A stretch of DNA of 20,611 nucleotides from W0P28-013 sp963658575 (GTDB lineage: Bacteria > Bacteroidota > Bacteroidia > Bacteroidales > Paludibacteraceae). Of this stretch, positions 5,734-14,194 are shown one piece after another (the stretch's first letter is position 1; every line of letters starts with the position of its first letter). Location of the stretch: positions 1-20,611 of the forward strand of contig CAVKQB010000039.1 in assembly GCA_963658575.1 (NCBI GenBank). Direction: 5' to 3'. Position numbers and translations under genes: made by a program. Under the pieces are notes generated by a model. That model saw only the letters and a list, made by a program, of their open reading frames with translations, was not told the DNA's origin and ran no database searches.

Positions 5734-6867
5734 ATGGCAAAGCAAGTTTCTTTATTCCCCGAATACATCGATAAGTATTTCGGGAGGGTGATTGGAAAAA
5801 TCACTGAAAAATACAATGGTGAAAAGGAAAAACAGACGTTGCTCTACAAGACGATGTTGACCGAAGAGTATTCCGCCGACCTCAGTTGGGGTGCTACCGA
5901 ACTCAACAATGTGATTGTGGCCGCCGACGTCGTGGCGATGGACGCCTCTATTCCGTTGAAAAAACGTGGCTCGCTCGCAAACGCCAGCGGCAAATTGTCG
6001 AAGATTGCCATCAAGTTCCGCAAGGGCGAAAAAGACATCTCCGACCTGAATGTGGCAATTGCTCGCGGCACCGACGAGGCAACCATTGCCGCCAAAGTAT
6101 TGAACGACGTACCGCGCGTTATCGACGGCACCGACGCTCGTATCGAGATGATGTTTGAGCAAGCACTTTCGTCGGGTACAATGCTCGTCGAAGACAGCGA
6201 AAACGACGGCACTGGCGTGCGTGTCGATTTCTACAAAGAGGAGAATCAGTTCCACAACAAAGGCGTGAAATGGGACGGCAACGCCACCACTGCCACGCCG
6301 CAAGACGATGTTCAGCAACTGTTCGACAAAGCCGCCGAAGATGGCAATAGCATCGCCATCGTCATGATAAGCAAAAAGTACTTCAACCTGTTCCGTCGGT
6401 CGAAACAAGGCAAAGAGTTGGCGGCTTCGTACCAAGGGCGTGTGTTTACCGCCTCGACAGTGCTGCCAGTGCCTGGCAGACAGTTGTTCATCGACGCGCT
6501 GCAAGACGAATATGGCGCAGAGTTCCGCATTGTCGACAGCACGTTCAAAGTGCAGAAACACGACGGCACGGAACAAAGCGTTCGTCCGTGGGTCGATGCC
6601 AATGTAGTGGCGATTCCTGCCGAAAATGTAGGTCGCCTTGTGTATGGCACTCTTGCCGAAGAAACCAATCCCGTAGAGGGTGTGAATTACGAAAAATCGG
6701 GTTCGTTCTTGCTTATCAGCAAGTATTCGAACAACGACCCGTTGGAGGAGTTCACCTCTGGTCAAGCGTTGTGCATTCCCGTCATCGACGGTGCAGACAG
6801 CATCTATCTGTTGGATGCCGACTACACCGCATCGACGGAAACAGACGCGGCATCGAGCAAGTCCTAA
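5734..6867 (+). CDS. Major capsid protein, E-type, 377 aa
   Basis: The protein starts MAKQVSLFPEYIDKYFGRVI. It shows the features of lambda-E-like (Phage_cap_E, HK97-fold) coat proteins: a helical N-arm, an early beta region (ADLSWGATELNNVIVAADVV), a long middle domain with SIAIVMISKKYFNLFRRS and GRVFTASTVLPVPGRQLFID, and a C-terminal segment with NVVAIPAENVGRLVYGTLAEE and LLISKYSNNDPLEEFT. The length is normal for the family and no maturation protease domain is fused to it. It builds the icosahedral shell, with the scaffold-like and decoration proteins encoded just before it. Its size and place in the gene order make this one of the safest calls here. Confidence 0.88.
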   Translation: MAKQVSLFPEYIDKYFGRVIGKITEKYNGEKEKQTLLYKTMLTEEYSADLSWGATELNNVIVAADVVAMDASIPLKKRGSLANASGKLSKIAIKFRKGEKDISDLNVAIARGTDEATIAAKVLNDVPRVIDGTDARIEMMFEQALSSGTMLVEDSENDGTGVRVDFYKEENQFHNKGVKWDGNATTATPQDDVQQLFDKAAEDGNSIAIVMISKKYFNLFRRSKQGKELAASYQGRVFTASTVLPVPGRQLFIDALQDEYGAEFRIVDSTFKVQKHDGTEQSVRPWVDANVVAIPAENVGRLVYGTLAEETNPVEGVNYEKSGSFLLISKYSNNDPLEEFTSGQALCIPVIDGADSIYLLDADYTASTETDAASSKS

Positions 6868-6889
6868 CTGCACTAATTGCTGAAGCACT

Positions 6890-7216
6890 ATGACCACGCT
6901 CGAAGCACTGAAAAGCGTCAATTCGTACCCCGTACCGCTACGCGCCTTGGAAGAGGCCGCGCAGCGGCGCGGAATTTTGCCCGACGACGAATGTACTACC
7001 GCCGTATTGCAAAGCAAAGGGTATCGCCTCGCGTGTGCCGACTTGCTACTGTGGTTGTCGTTTGCGCCGCAAGTAACGCAAGGCGGACAATCGTACCAAT
7101 TCAGCGACGAGCAACAACTGCAACTGCGCACACAAGCCAATGCCATCTACGAAGAGTATGGCGAAACAGAAGCGACACACAAGGCACGATTTGGCTACAA
7201 AGGTTCAAGATTGTGA
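6890..7216 (+). CDS. Head-tail connector (adaptor-like) protein, 108 aa
   Basis: The protein starts MTTLEALKSVNSYPVPLRAL and is mainly helical, with LEEAAQRRGI and YRLACADLLLWLSFAPQVTQGGQSYQFSD, then a long helix with EEYGE. This pattern (LEALKS..YP..L...A..RG....) is typical of the small connector proteins that follow the capsid gene in Bacteroides siphovirus-like prophages; they dock on the portal as an adaptor ring. The gene starts 22 nt after the capsid gene and its TGA overlaps the GTG start of the next gene. Confidence 0.7.
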   Translation: MTTLEALKSVNSYPVPLRALEEAAQRRGILPDDECTTAVLQSKGYRLACADLLLWLSFAPQVTQGGQSYQFSDEQQLQLRTQANAIYEEYGETEATHKARFGYKGSRL

Positions 7217-7545
7217 TTATACAAAACGGCTACATATCGGTAAAGAATAAACAAGCAGGAGGCATAGACCCCGCCACAGGCTTTCCCGTAAAGTCGGCAG
7301 GCGTAGCCTATATGCCTGCAATCCCCTGCCAATATACGGCTAATTCGTACAGCAATCTTGGACGTACACAGAGCGGCGAGCGTTTCACGGTGGCCACATA
7401 CACGATTCTCATCGAACAACAAAAAAAGCCATTCACAGCAGAGCAGATACGGCTTCAAGATATGGACAAGCAGTTGGTCGGAGACTTCTCCGTCATCAGT
7501 ATCGAACCTATCGAAGCCGTCTGCGAGGTAAAAATTTTGGTGTAA
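7213..7545 (+). CDS. Head-closure-like connector protein, 110 aa, GTG start
   Basis: The start is the GTG at 7213, which overlaps the upstream stop as GTGA; no ATG lies nearby, and the frame upstream of it is only a shadow of the preceding gene. The protein reads IIQNGYISVKNKQAGGIDPA and is beta-rich, with an IPCQY segment, SGERFTVATYTILIEQQ and a C-terminal ISIEPIEAVCEVKILV strand. A small beta-barrel protein at the second connector position fits the head-closure (stopper) role, sealing the portal channel after packaging. The call rests on length, predicted strand content and gene order. The GTG overlap suggests translational coupling. Confidence 0.65.
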   Translation: MIIQNGYISVKNKQAGGIDPATGFPVKSAGVAYMPAIPCQYTANSYSNLGRTQSGERFTVATYTILIEQQKKPFTAEQIRLQDMDKQLVGDFSVISIEPIEAVCEVKILV

Positions 7546-7546
7546 T

Positions 7547-8023
7547 ATGCCCATTAAAGCGAAATTTGACACATCGAACGTTGCGCGACATCTCGAAGAG
7601 ATGGTGGCTCGACAAGAGCGTGTGCTCGTCAATACGCTTTCGTATGTTGGCGAACGCTGCGTGAACAAAGCGCGAACGAGCGGCAGTTACACCGACCGAA
7701 CAGGCAATCTGCGTAGCAGCATCGGATATGTTGTTGCTGTAAATGGGCAAATCCGCACGATGTCCGACTTTTCGGGCATAAAAGGTGGCAGCGAGGGGGC
7801 GAGTGTCGGACAAAAGTATGCACAAGAACTTGTGGCAAAATTTCCGCAGGGAATAGTGCTGATAGTCGTAGCAGGTATGCACTATGCCAAATATGTAGCC
7901 GCCAAAGGGTTTGATGTGATAGCAAGTGCAGAACTCGAAGCGAGATATTTAGTCCCGAAATTGTTGCAACAACTAACTGTAGAATTTACCAACAATGCTA
8001 ACAGCCAAACAGGTACAAACTGA
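7547..8023 (+). CDS. Neck protein of the HK97 gp10-like type, 158 aa
   Basis: The protein starts MPIKAKFDTSNVARHLEEMV and begins 1 nt after the preceding stop. It has an N-terminal helix, a VGERCVNKARTSGSYTDRTGNLRSSIGYVV segment and HYAKYVAAKGFDVI. The Y.DRTGNLR.SI....V and H.A.YVE-like H..YV..KG pattern is the signature of HK97 gp10-like head-tail joining proteins, which act at the neck-tail junction. Its last 29 nt overlap the next gene, as is common in packed phage operons. Confidence 0.78.
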   Translation: MPIKAKFDTSNVARHLEEMVARQERVLVNTLSYVGERCVNKARTSGSYTDRTGNLRSSIGYVVAVNGQIRTMSDFSGIKGGSEGASVGQKYAQELVAKFPQGIVLIVVAGMHYAKYVAAKGFDVIASAELEARYLVPKLLQQLTVEFTNNANSQTGTN

Positions 8024-8405
8024 TGTCTATAACCTGCTCCGTGCCAGCACCCTTTCGTCGATGATTTCAGGTGCTGTGTACAGAGCAGGATTTAGACCGC
8101 GCGACAGCCGCGCTGAAGATGCCATTGTCATTTTTACGACGGGCGAACACTCCGATGTCGAAACGGGCGTGGTAACAATCAACATCTATGTGCCCGATAT
8201 TGACGCTTTCGGCAATGGAGTATTGGTCGAAGACGGCGCGCGAACAGCCGAACTGGAACGAGCCTCCGCCGAATGGGTCGAAACGCTGACGGCAGCCAAA
8301 AGCAACTACAAGTTCGGGTTGTTCAAGACAATTTACACCGAAGTGGACACCGAAATCAATCAGCACTTTGTGGTGATAATGCTTGAATACAAGTACATTG
8401 CATAG
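7995..8405 (+). CDS. Tail terminator (tail completion) protein, 136 aa
   Basis: The protein starts MLTAKQVQTDVYNLLRASTL, with a small helical N-terminus (VQTDVYNLLR), a beta segment (AIVIFTTGEHSDVETGVVTINIYVPDID), a helix (ARTAELERASAEWVETL) and C-terminal strands (HFVVIMLEYKYIA). This alpha/beta layout, with V..NIYVPD in the middle strand, fits tail-terminator proteins that cap the tail tube before joining to the head. Position between the neck and tail-tube genes supports it. The start overlaps the upstream gene by 29 nt. Confidence 0.72.
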   Translation: MLTAKQVQTDVYNLLRASTLSSMISGAVYRAGFRPRDSRAEDAIVIFTTGEHSDVETGVVTINIYVPDIDAFGNGVLVEDGARTAELERASAEWVETLTAAKSNYKFGLFKTIYTEVDTEINQHFVVIMLEYKYIA

Positions 8406-8459
8406 TGCGCAAAATTAAAATTCAAATTGTTACAAAACTAAAAGAGAGGAGAGAGAAAA

Positions 8460-8948
8460 ATGTCAGTAGTGAACTGGGGGAAGCCCAAACTTGAAATCTG
8501 CGTCTATGAGAACGGCGCATTTCCGGAGACACCAGCATGGGTAACATTGCCCGAACCTGTTACCGACACCACAGAGTTGGCAACGGAAGAGGGCGACAAA
8601 GTGGAGGCCATCGAAGAGGGCGGCGGCGTAGTGGATACCTACCGCAAGAAATCGAAGTACTCGCTTTCGTTCGAACTGTTCGAGAAGAAAGGCGAATCGA
8701 AGCCCATCGAGGACAACGACGGTGTCATCGACACGACGTATGCCATTCGGCTCACGCCCGAAGATTCGACCAACAACGGTTATCTGATGAAAAAGTGCTC
8801 GGTTTCGTGCTTGAACACTTGGAAATCAGCCGACGGCGGACGCTGGAAATACACGTTCGACGCGCTTGTCCCTGACGACGGCAGCAAGATGCTCGAACGC
8901 TACATCGCCACCACCGACAGCACGTCGGCAAGCGGCGACGAGGCATAA
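8460..8948 (+). CDS. Major tail tube protein, 162 aa
   Basis: The protein starts MSVVNWGKPKLEICVYENGA and is preceded by a clear purine-rich ribosome site (GAGAGGAGAGAGAAAA). Visible elements are an acidic loop (ATEEGDKVEAIEEGGGVVDTYRKK), the strand KYSLSFELFEKKGE, DGVIDTTYAIRLTPEDS and WKYTFDALVPDDG near the end. This order of strands around a long loop fits siphovirus tail tube proteins, which stack as hexameric rings round the tape measure. The strong ribosome site, unusual for this host group, fits a protein needed in many copies. Confidence 0.78.
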   Translation: MSVVNWGKPKLEICVYENGAFPETPAWVTLPEPVTDTTELATEEGDKVEAIEEGGGVVDTYRKKSKYSLSFELFEKKGESKPIEDNDGVIDTTYAIRLTPEDSTNNGYLMKKCSVSCLNTWKSADGGRWKYTFDALVPDDGSKMLERYIATTDSTSASGDEA

Positions 8949-8964
8949 AAAGCGTAGGTAGGCG

Positions 8965-9003
8965 GCGTGGAAAAGACACGCAAGACGGCGGGGAAAGACC
9001 CGC
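8965..9003 (+). promoter_or_regulatory. Two tandem hairpins with near-identical loops upstream of the tRNA-like RNA
   Basis: GCGTG-GAAAAGA-CACGC (8965-8981) and GCGGG-GAAAGA-CCCGC (8988-9003) are perfect 5-bp stems with loops differing by one A. They stand between the tail-tube stop and the tRNA-like RNA. The stems differ but the loops are kept, suggesting a protein-binding or processing role. Confidence 0.45.
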
Positions 9004-9006
9004 ATT

Positions 9007-9078
9007 GCGGCAGTAGCACAATGGTAGTGCGTTGGCTATACCAAGCCAAAGGTGGGTGTCCGATTCACCCCTGCCGCT
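9007..9078 (+). tRNA. tRNA-Gly-like RNA with an 8-nt anticodon loop (apparent ACC)
   Basis: The 72-nt cloverleaf has a perfect 7-bp acceptor stem (GCGGCAG with CTGCCGC), U8 and A9, a D arm GCAC-AATGGTA-GTGC with A14, G18-G19 and A21, a 5-bp anticodon stem TTGGC/GCCAA, a 4-nt variable loop and a T arm GGGTG-TCCGATT-CACCC. G1-C72, C2-G71, G3-C70 and discriminator T match glycine identity elements, and the loop TATACCAA would offer ACC. Oddities: the anticodon loop has 8 nt instead of 7 (or 6 if the terminal T-A pairs), the T loop has TCC instead of TTC, and no CCA is encoded (TCATT follows). It may be a degenerate tRNA, a frameshift-type tRNA or a tRNA mimic. It ends 4 nt before the tail-chaperone ATG. 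Confidence 0.65.
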
Positions 9079-9082
9079 CATT

Positions 9083-9550
9083 ATGGACAAAAAAGATATT
9101 CGGAAGACACAGCGGCGGTCGGCAGATGCTATTCTTGCCGCGCCGCTCAAAGTACATATTGGGGGCGACACGCTCACGATGGCACGCCCGACCATTCGCA
9201 CATTCATTGCTGCGAGCCGTGCCATTGCCGAACTGCCGCTTGCCGACGTGAAAGAGGGCAAAGAGATTTCGTGCATCATCTCGTATGCACGCCACAGCAA
9301 ACCGATAGGCAAGATATTCGCCACGATGCTGCTTGGCGCACGCAAGTGGGAAAGTCCGCTGTTCCGTTGGCGCAAAAGGCGGTTGGCCGACAAGATACTC
9401 GACACCTATTCGCCCTCCGACCTATCGACGGCATTGGGCGAGGTGCTGATGGCATTGGAGGTGCGCGATTTTTTCGTACTTACCACTTCCCTGAACGAAG
9501 TCAATCTGATAAAGACGGAAGTGGAAAAAACGACTCCATCTGGGCGATAG
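9083..9550 (+). CDS. Tail assembly chaperone, short form (gpG-like), 155 aa
   Basis: The protein starts MDKKDIRKTQRRSADAILAA at the ATG at 9083; the TTG at 9032 lies inside the tRNA-like RNA and is rejected. A beta start (PLKVHIGGDTLTMARPTIRTFIAASRAIAELPL) is followed by helices such as LSTALGEVLMALEVRDFFVLTTSLNEVNLIK. The place just before the tape measure and the overlapping second frame make it a tail assembly chaperone that coats the tape measure during tail building. The zero frame stops at 9548-9550. A six-A run at 9525-9530 near its end allows a -1 shift into the frame that ends at 9726. No purine-rich site precedes the ATG, because the tRNA-like structure occupies that space. Confidence 0.78.
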   Translation: MDKKDIRKTQRRSADAILAAPLKVHIGGDTLTMARPTIRTFIAASRAIAELPLADVKEGKEISCIISYARHSKPIGKIFATMLLGARKWESPLFRWRKRRLADKILDTYSPSDLSTALGEVLMALEVRDFFVLTTSLNEVNLIKTEVEKTTPSGR

Positions 9551-9726
9551 TAGGCTTGTTCGCACAGAACTACCACATGCCACCCGAAGCGGTACTCGAT
9601 ATGACACTGCAAAACATTGTGATGTACAATGCGGTGTTGCCGAGTTACGTGTCGGACAAAGACAAACGAATCAGCGGCGACGACCCGCGCAACCGCGAAG
9701 CAATAGACCGTATGTTGGGCTTGTAA
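9529..9726 (+). CDS. C-terminal extension of the tail assembly chaperone, reached by a -1 frameshift (gpGT-like)
   Basis: The -1 frame continues as NDSIWAIVGLFAQNYHMPPE through AVLDMTLQNIVMYNAVLPSYV to AIDRMLGL, ending 13 nt before the tape-measure gene. It has no good start of its own. The product would be 149 residues of the short form plus 65 residues from this frame, 214 in all. In the zero frame the run reads GAA AAA ACG, so the tRNA on AAA can slip back one base onto AAA. The perfect heptamer A AAA AAC is present but in the wrong register for a classical two-tRNA slip. Fused long chaperone forms that recruit the tail tube are well known for lambda-like tails. A separate start at an internal ATG is less likely. 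Confidence 0.65.
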   Translation, partial: NDSIWAIVGLFAQNYHMPPEAVLDMTLQNIVMYNAVLPSYVSDKDKRISGDDPRNREAIDRMLGL

Positions 9727-9739
9727 AAAAATGTAACCT

Positions 9740-12700
9740 ATGGCAGACAATGGCACACTCGATTTTGAGGTACAACTCAAAATGAACATAGAGGAAGCAA
9801 GTAACGACCTCGACAGACTTGTGAAAGGTGCGGAAGCGAAAGGCAAGAATTTCGACAACGCTTTCACGATGAGAAACACGCAGCGCGAGATAAACAGCGT
9901 GCGCAACGGTCTTAATTCTATGTTCGACGACGCGACCGCCTCGATGGTGAAACTGGCTGGCAGCGTCGCTTCTTTTGCGGCTATCAAGAAATTGGGACAG
10001 CAGGTGCTTGACACGCGCGACAACTTTCAGAAACTCGAGATAGCCTTTGGCACGATGTTGGGCAGTGCCGACAAAGCCAACAAACTGATGACGCAACTGA
10101 CGGAGACAGCCGCACGAACGCCATTCGACTTGGACGGTATTGCCAGCGGCGCAAAACAGTTGCTTGCCTATGGTATCGCCGCCGACGATGTCAATGACAA
10201 AATTGTGCAGATGGGCGACATCGCGGCAGGATTGAGCATTCCGCTGGGCGACTTGGTCTATCTGTATGGCACAACCGTCACGCAGGGGCAGATGTTCACG
10301 CAGGACTTGCGCCAGTTTCAGGGGCGCGGCATTCCTATTGCCGAAGAGTTGGCAAAGGTGATGGGCGTTACCAAGAACCAAGTGAGCCAATTGGTAACCG
10401 AAGGCAAGATTACGAGCGACGTGTTCATCAAAGCGTTCGACAATATGACTGCCGCAGGGAGCAAGTTCGGCGGCTTGATGGAAGCGCAGTCGAGCACTAT
10501 CGGCGGTCAGATAGCCAACATTCAGGACGCTATCGATATGATGTTCAACGACATCGGCAAGTCGAGCGAGGGCTTTATCAACACGGCACTATCGGGCGTA
10601 AGTTTCTTGGTCGAGAACTACAAGCCGCTTGGCACGGCTATTCTTGCGTTGGCTGGCACATACGGCACGTACAAGGCGGCACTCGTGATAGTGTCGGCGG
10701 TAGAAAAAGCGCACGCAAAAGTGCTGCAAGAAGCCGTCGTACAAAAGCATTTAGCCGCTGCTTCGAACATCGCACTCTCCACCTCCGATGCTACGGCGGC
10801 GGCACGCAAGGTACTCTTTTCGGCGGCCATCAAAGCCAATACCAAGGCGGTGCTTGCCAACACTGCCGCCTTACTCACCAATCCAGCGGTGCTTATCACG
10901 GCAGGGTTGGTCGCTCTTTGCGCAACTATCTATGCCGTGAGCAAAGCCCTCGACACGCAAGCGCGCGCCCAAGAGGCGGTGAACAAGAAGCAACAGGAGC
11001 AGCAGGATATGCGCGACAAGGAAAAGAGCGACGCAGAGGCTGCAATACAGACCATTCAGTCGGAAACGGCAAGCATATACGACAAAGCAGCGGCATACGA
11101 GCAGTTGAAAAAGGTGATGCCCGAACTCACGAATCAGTATGACCAAGCAGCAATAGCGGCGATGGACTTCTCCAAGGCGCAGAGTGCAATCAACAATGTT
11201 TCGAGCGACAAGGAGTATGCACAAGCGAAACAGAATGTCGCCGATGCGCAGGCAAACGTCGCCAAGCACAAGAAAAATTTAGATTTGTTGGTTTCTACTG
11301 GTGCTGTCGGTGGTACGGCTGGCGCGGCTGGTGCAGCACACGAATCGAACCAACTCGCAAAGGCAGAAGAGGAGTTGAAGCAGTATCAGCAGATACTCGA
11401 CGATATGGAGGCGTTGCGCAAGAAAGCGGAGTTCGATGCCAAGCCGATAGAGTTCAAGATAGAGTTCTATGCCAACGAAAAAGCCGATGCCGAAAAGGCG
11501 TTGAGCGACCTGCTACAACAGCAAGAGGCAGCGGTAGCCAAAGCACGGCAGGAGTGGGAGGCAAACCCGTTGAACAAGATGGCGATTGACAGCGGTCTAA
11601 CCTTTGACCAAGCCGCAGCCCAACAGCCAGCACTGTTGGGACAAGCCTACTACGACTTGGCGAAGCAGATAGAGGCGGCGCGCGGCAAGATACAGAGTGC
11701 CGACGGTTCGCTGCAAACGCTCACTGATACCGCTGGGAAGCAGGCGCAAACGCTGCCGCAACTCATCGCCTCCATACGCCAAGCAGAACAAGCAGTGGAC
11801 TCGGCACGCAACGCTTACGCCAAGAATATGAGCGATGCCAACAAAAAGGGACTCGACGATGCAGAAAAGACACTAAAATCGCTTACCGACCAATACCAAG
11901 CAGCGACCAACAAGGCGTGGGTTACGACCAAAGAGATGTACGACGAAATCAAACGCCTGACCGAACAAGCCAACAAGGAAGAACTCGACCTGCAAAAGAG
12001 CCGCACCCAAGACAAGATGAAACTCATCGATATGGAGTTGCAGCAGACCATTGCAGCCATCAACAAAGAAAAGGCGGCCTATCAGGAAAAGTACGGGAAA
12101 GGGGCGGACACTTCGCAGTTCGACCGCCGTATCGACATTGCCCAGCAAGGCGCAGCCGACCAACGCAGCGAGGTGAGCCGCGAACGAGGCAGACAATACG
12201 AGGACTTGGCTGCCGATGCCGACAAATTCCAACAGAACCAAGAAATCGCCGCGCTGAAAGAGCAAGCCAATGCCACTACCGATATGAACGAACGGTTGAT
12301 GTTGCAGGCCGAAATCCGCCAACGCTTGCTCAATATCGAACTCGACCAACTGAATATCGAGCGGCAGCGTGCGCTGGAAGATGCAGGCGACGACGAAGCA
12401 CAAAAGCAAATCATCAACCAAACCTACGACCAAAAGGAGCAACAGGTGCGTGCCACAAGCGACGTTACCGCACTGCAAGAGGAAGCCAACACGCTCGAAC
12501 AGCGCAAGGCGCAATACGAGGCGTTTGCACAGCGCACGGTGGAAATTGAACAGCAGCGCATCGACAACATCAAAAAGATTGACGAGGCATTGGCGGCTGG
12601 CGACATATCGGAGGCAACGGCTACGGAGCAGAAACAGTTTGTGGAAACGCAAGCATCGCAAGAGACCGAGCAGGCAAGCATCGAAACGCTCGGCACAAAC

Positions 12701-14194
12701 GTGGAGGGGCTGGGCGAGGAGTTGAACGCCATCATGCAGGACGTGCTCAATCAGGGCTTGCTGACGGTACAAGCGCAACTGCCCACGCTGAAAGCGGAAC
12801 TTGCTTCGCTGAAAAACAACAAAAACGCCGACCCGAAACAGTTGGCGGCAGCAATGACTAAAGTGGCTGCCGCCGAAAAGGTGGTGAACAACTACACCAA
12901 CAATCTCGGCACATCGCAAAAGGAGTACGGCAAGTCTTCCAAAGACAACTGCGCCAAAGCCGCTGCCGCAATGAAAACCGTAGGCGAAGCCGTCGATATC
13001 GTCGCTGACAACTTCGGCGAATTTATGGGCGAGGCTGGACAGGACGCTATGAACGTGATTCAAACCGTCGTTTCAGCATCGACAACGGCACTTGCAGCCA
13101 TCAGTGCCACGGCGATAACGTCGGCGGAGGGCGTGAAAACAGCAGAAAAAGCATCGGTCATCTTGGCTATCATCTCGGCAGCGATACAGGTGGTAATGGC
13201 GTTGGTAAACGTATTCGCCAAGTACTTTTCGAAAGCCGCACAGACACAAGCCCTCATCGACAAGAACAACGAGGCGATAGAAGAGTCGAAAAACAGAGTC
13301 AAGGAGTTGCAGGCCGTGCAAAAAGGGCAGACAGGGCGCGACTACTGGAAAAACCAATGGGAACAGATTGCCGAATACAACAAACAGGCGGAACTTGCCG
13401 CCGAAAACGAAAAGTTGGCGAAGCAGAAAAAAGAGGAATCGAACACCAAGTCGAAGAAAAAAGATGCCGACGAACAGGCGCAAGAGGCACATCAAGCGCA
13501 ATTGGACGCGCAAGAATCGGCACGCGAAGCAATGGAGGAGTTCTACGAGGAGATGTCGGGAACGAGCCTCAAATCGTTCTCCGAAAACTTGGCAGACAGC
13601 ATTGTCGAGGGCTTCAAGAGCGGCACGGAAGAGATGAGCGACATTTGGGACGATGCGCTCGACGAGATGTTCACCAGCATGATAAAGCAGCAGATAAACT
13701 TGGAATTGCAAAACAGGCTTTCGAGCGTGTTCGACCGCGTGCACAATGCCTTTGCCGACGGCGACACCACCCTCACAGAGAGCGAGATACAAGCCATCAA
13801 AGACGAGTACGACCAAGTGAAAGGCAGCAGCGAGGCAATGCTGGAACAGTACAAAAATATGATGGAGGAGTTGGGCTTGACCACCGACGACAGCATCGAA
13901 GCCTCGTCGGGCGGTTTCGAGAGTATGAGCCAAGACACCGCCGACGAACTGAACGGACGTTTCACCGCCCTGCAAATGAGCGGCGCAAGCATCGATGCCA
14001 AAATGCAATTGCAAATCGAGGGCACAAATATGCTCATCACGCAAGCGCAAGGCATCAAAGACTCGGTAGCGTTGATGGTGGGTATCGCCACAAACCAATT
14101 GGAGGAACTACGCGATATCAACGCACATACGGCACTGCTGGCTGAAACGAACCAACGCTTGAAACAGATACAACTAAACACCGACAAACTATGA
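9740..14194 (+). CDS. Tail tape measure protein, 1484 aa
   Basis: The protein starts MADNGTLDFEVQLKMNIEEA. Residues about 90-290 hold the conserved tape-measure N-domain (QKLEIAFGTMLGSADKANKLMTQL, TPFDLDGIASGAKQLLAYGI, DLRQFQGRGIPIAEELA). Hydrophobic segments lie near residues 297-315, 379-400 and 1100-1165; the rest is mostly long Gln/Ala/Glu/Lys-rich helix with strong coiled-coil character. The protein sets tail length and is ejected ahead of the DNA. At about 0.15 nm per residue the tail would be near 220 nm. I see no lysozyme or peptidase motif in it. Its TGA overlaps the next ATG (ATGA), implying coupled translation. Large minus-strand ORFs across it are shadows. Confidence 0.92.
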   Translation: MADNGTLDFEVQLKMNIEEASNDLDRLVKGAEAKGKNFDNAFTMRNTQREINSVRNGLNSMFDDATASMVKLAGSVASFAAIKKLGQQVLDTRDNFQKLEIAFGTMLGSADKANKLMTQLTETAARTPFDLDGIASGAKQLLAYGIAADDVNDKIVQMGDIAAGLSIPLGDLVYLYGTTVTQGQMFTQDLRQFQGRGIPIAEELAKVMGVTKNQVSQLVTEGKITSDVFIKAFDNMTAAGSKFGGLMEAQSSTIGGQIANIQDAIDMMFNDIGKSSEGFINTALSGVSFLVENYKPLGTAILALAGTYGTYKAALVIVSAVEKAHAKVLQEAVVQKHLAAASNIALSTSDATAAARKVLFSAAIKANTKAVLANTAALLTNPAVLITAGLVALCATIYAVSKALDTQARAQEAVNKKQQEQQDMRDKEKSDAEAAIQTIQSETASIYDKAAAYEQLKKVMPELTNQYDQAAIAAMDFSKAQSAINNVSSDKEYAQAKQNVADAQANVAKHKKNLDLLVSTGAVGGTAGAAGAAHESNQLAKAEEELKQYQQILDDMEALRKKAEFDAKPIEFKIEFYANEKADAEKALSDLLQQQEAAVAKARQEWEANPLNKMAIDSGLTFDQAAAQQPALLGQAYYDLAKQIEAARGKIQSADGSLQTLTDTAGKQAQTLPQLIASIRQAEQAVDSARNAYAKNMSDANKKGLDDAEKTLKSLTDQYQAATNKAWVTTKEMYDEIKRLTEQANKEELDLQKSRTQDKMKLIDMELQQTIAAINKEKAAYQEKYGKGADTSQFDRRIDIAQQGAADQRSEVSRERGRQYEDLAADADKFQQNQEIAALKEQANATTDMNERLMLQAEIRQRLLNIELDQLNIERQRALEDAGDDEAQKQIINQTYDQKEQQVRATSDVTALQEEANTLEQRKAQYEAFAQRTVEIEQQRIDNIKKIDEALAAGDISEATATEQKQFVETQASQETEQASIETLGTNVEGLGEELNAIMQDVLNQGLLTVQAQLPTLKAELASLKNNKNADPKQLAAAMTKVAAAEKVVNNYTNNLGTSQKEYGKSSKDNCAKAAAAMKTVGEAVDIVADNFGEFMGEAGQDAMNVIQTVVSASTTALAAISATAITSAEGVKTAEKASVILAIISAAIQVVMALVNVFAKYFSKAAQTQALIDKNNEAIEESKNRVKELQAVQKGQTGRDYWKNQWEQIAEYNKQAELAAENEKLAKQKKEESNTKSKKKDADEQAQEAHQAQLDAQESAREAMEEFYEEMSGTSLKSFSENLADSIVEGFKSGTEEMSDIWDDALDEMFTSMIKQQINLELQNRLSSVFDRVHNAFADGDTTLTESEIQAIKDEYDQVKGSSEAMLEQYKNMMEELGLTTDDSIEASSGGFESMSQDTADELNGRFTALQMSGASIDAKMQLQIEGTNMLITQAQGIKDSVALMVGIATNQLEELRDINAHTALLAETNQRLKQIQLNTDKL

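Noticed and set aside
5752..7146. 464-aa minus-strand ORF across the major capsid gene
   Set aside because: It is an antisense shadow: Cys/His/Arg-rich, no start signal, fully overlapped by a clear capsid gene. The same applies to 11873-13063, 13073-14098 and 13543-14679.
9032..9082. TTG start extending the chaperone upstream
   Set aside because: It lies within the tRNA-like RNA and encodes a non-family sequence; the ATG at 9083 fits better.
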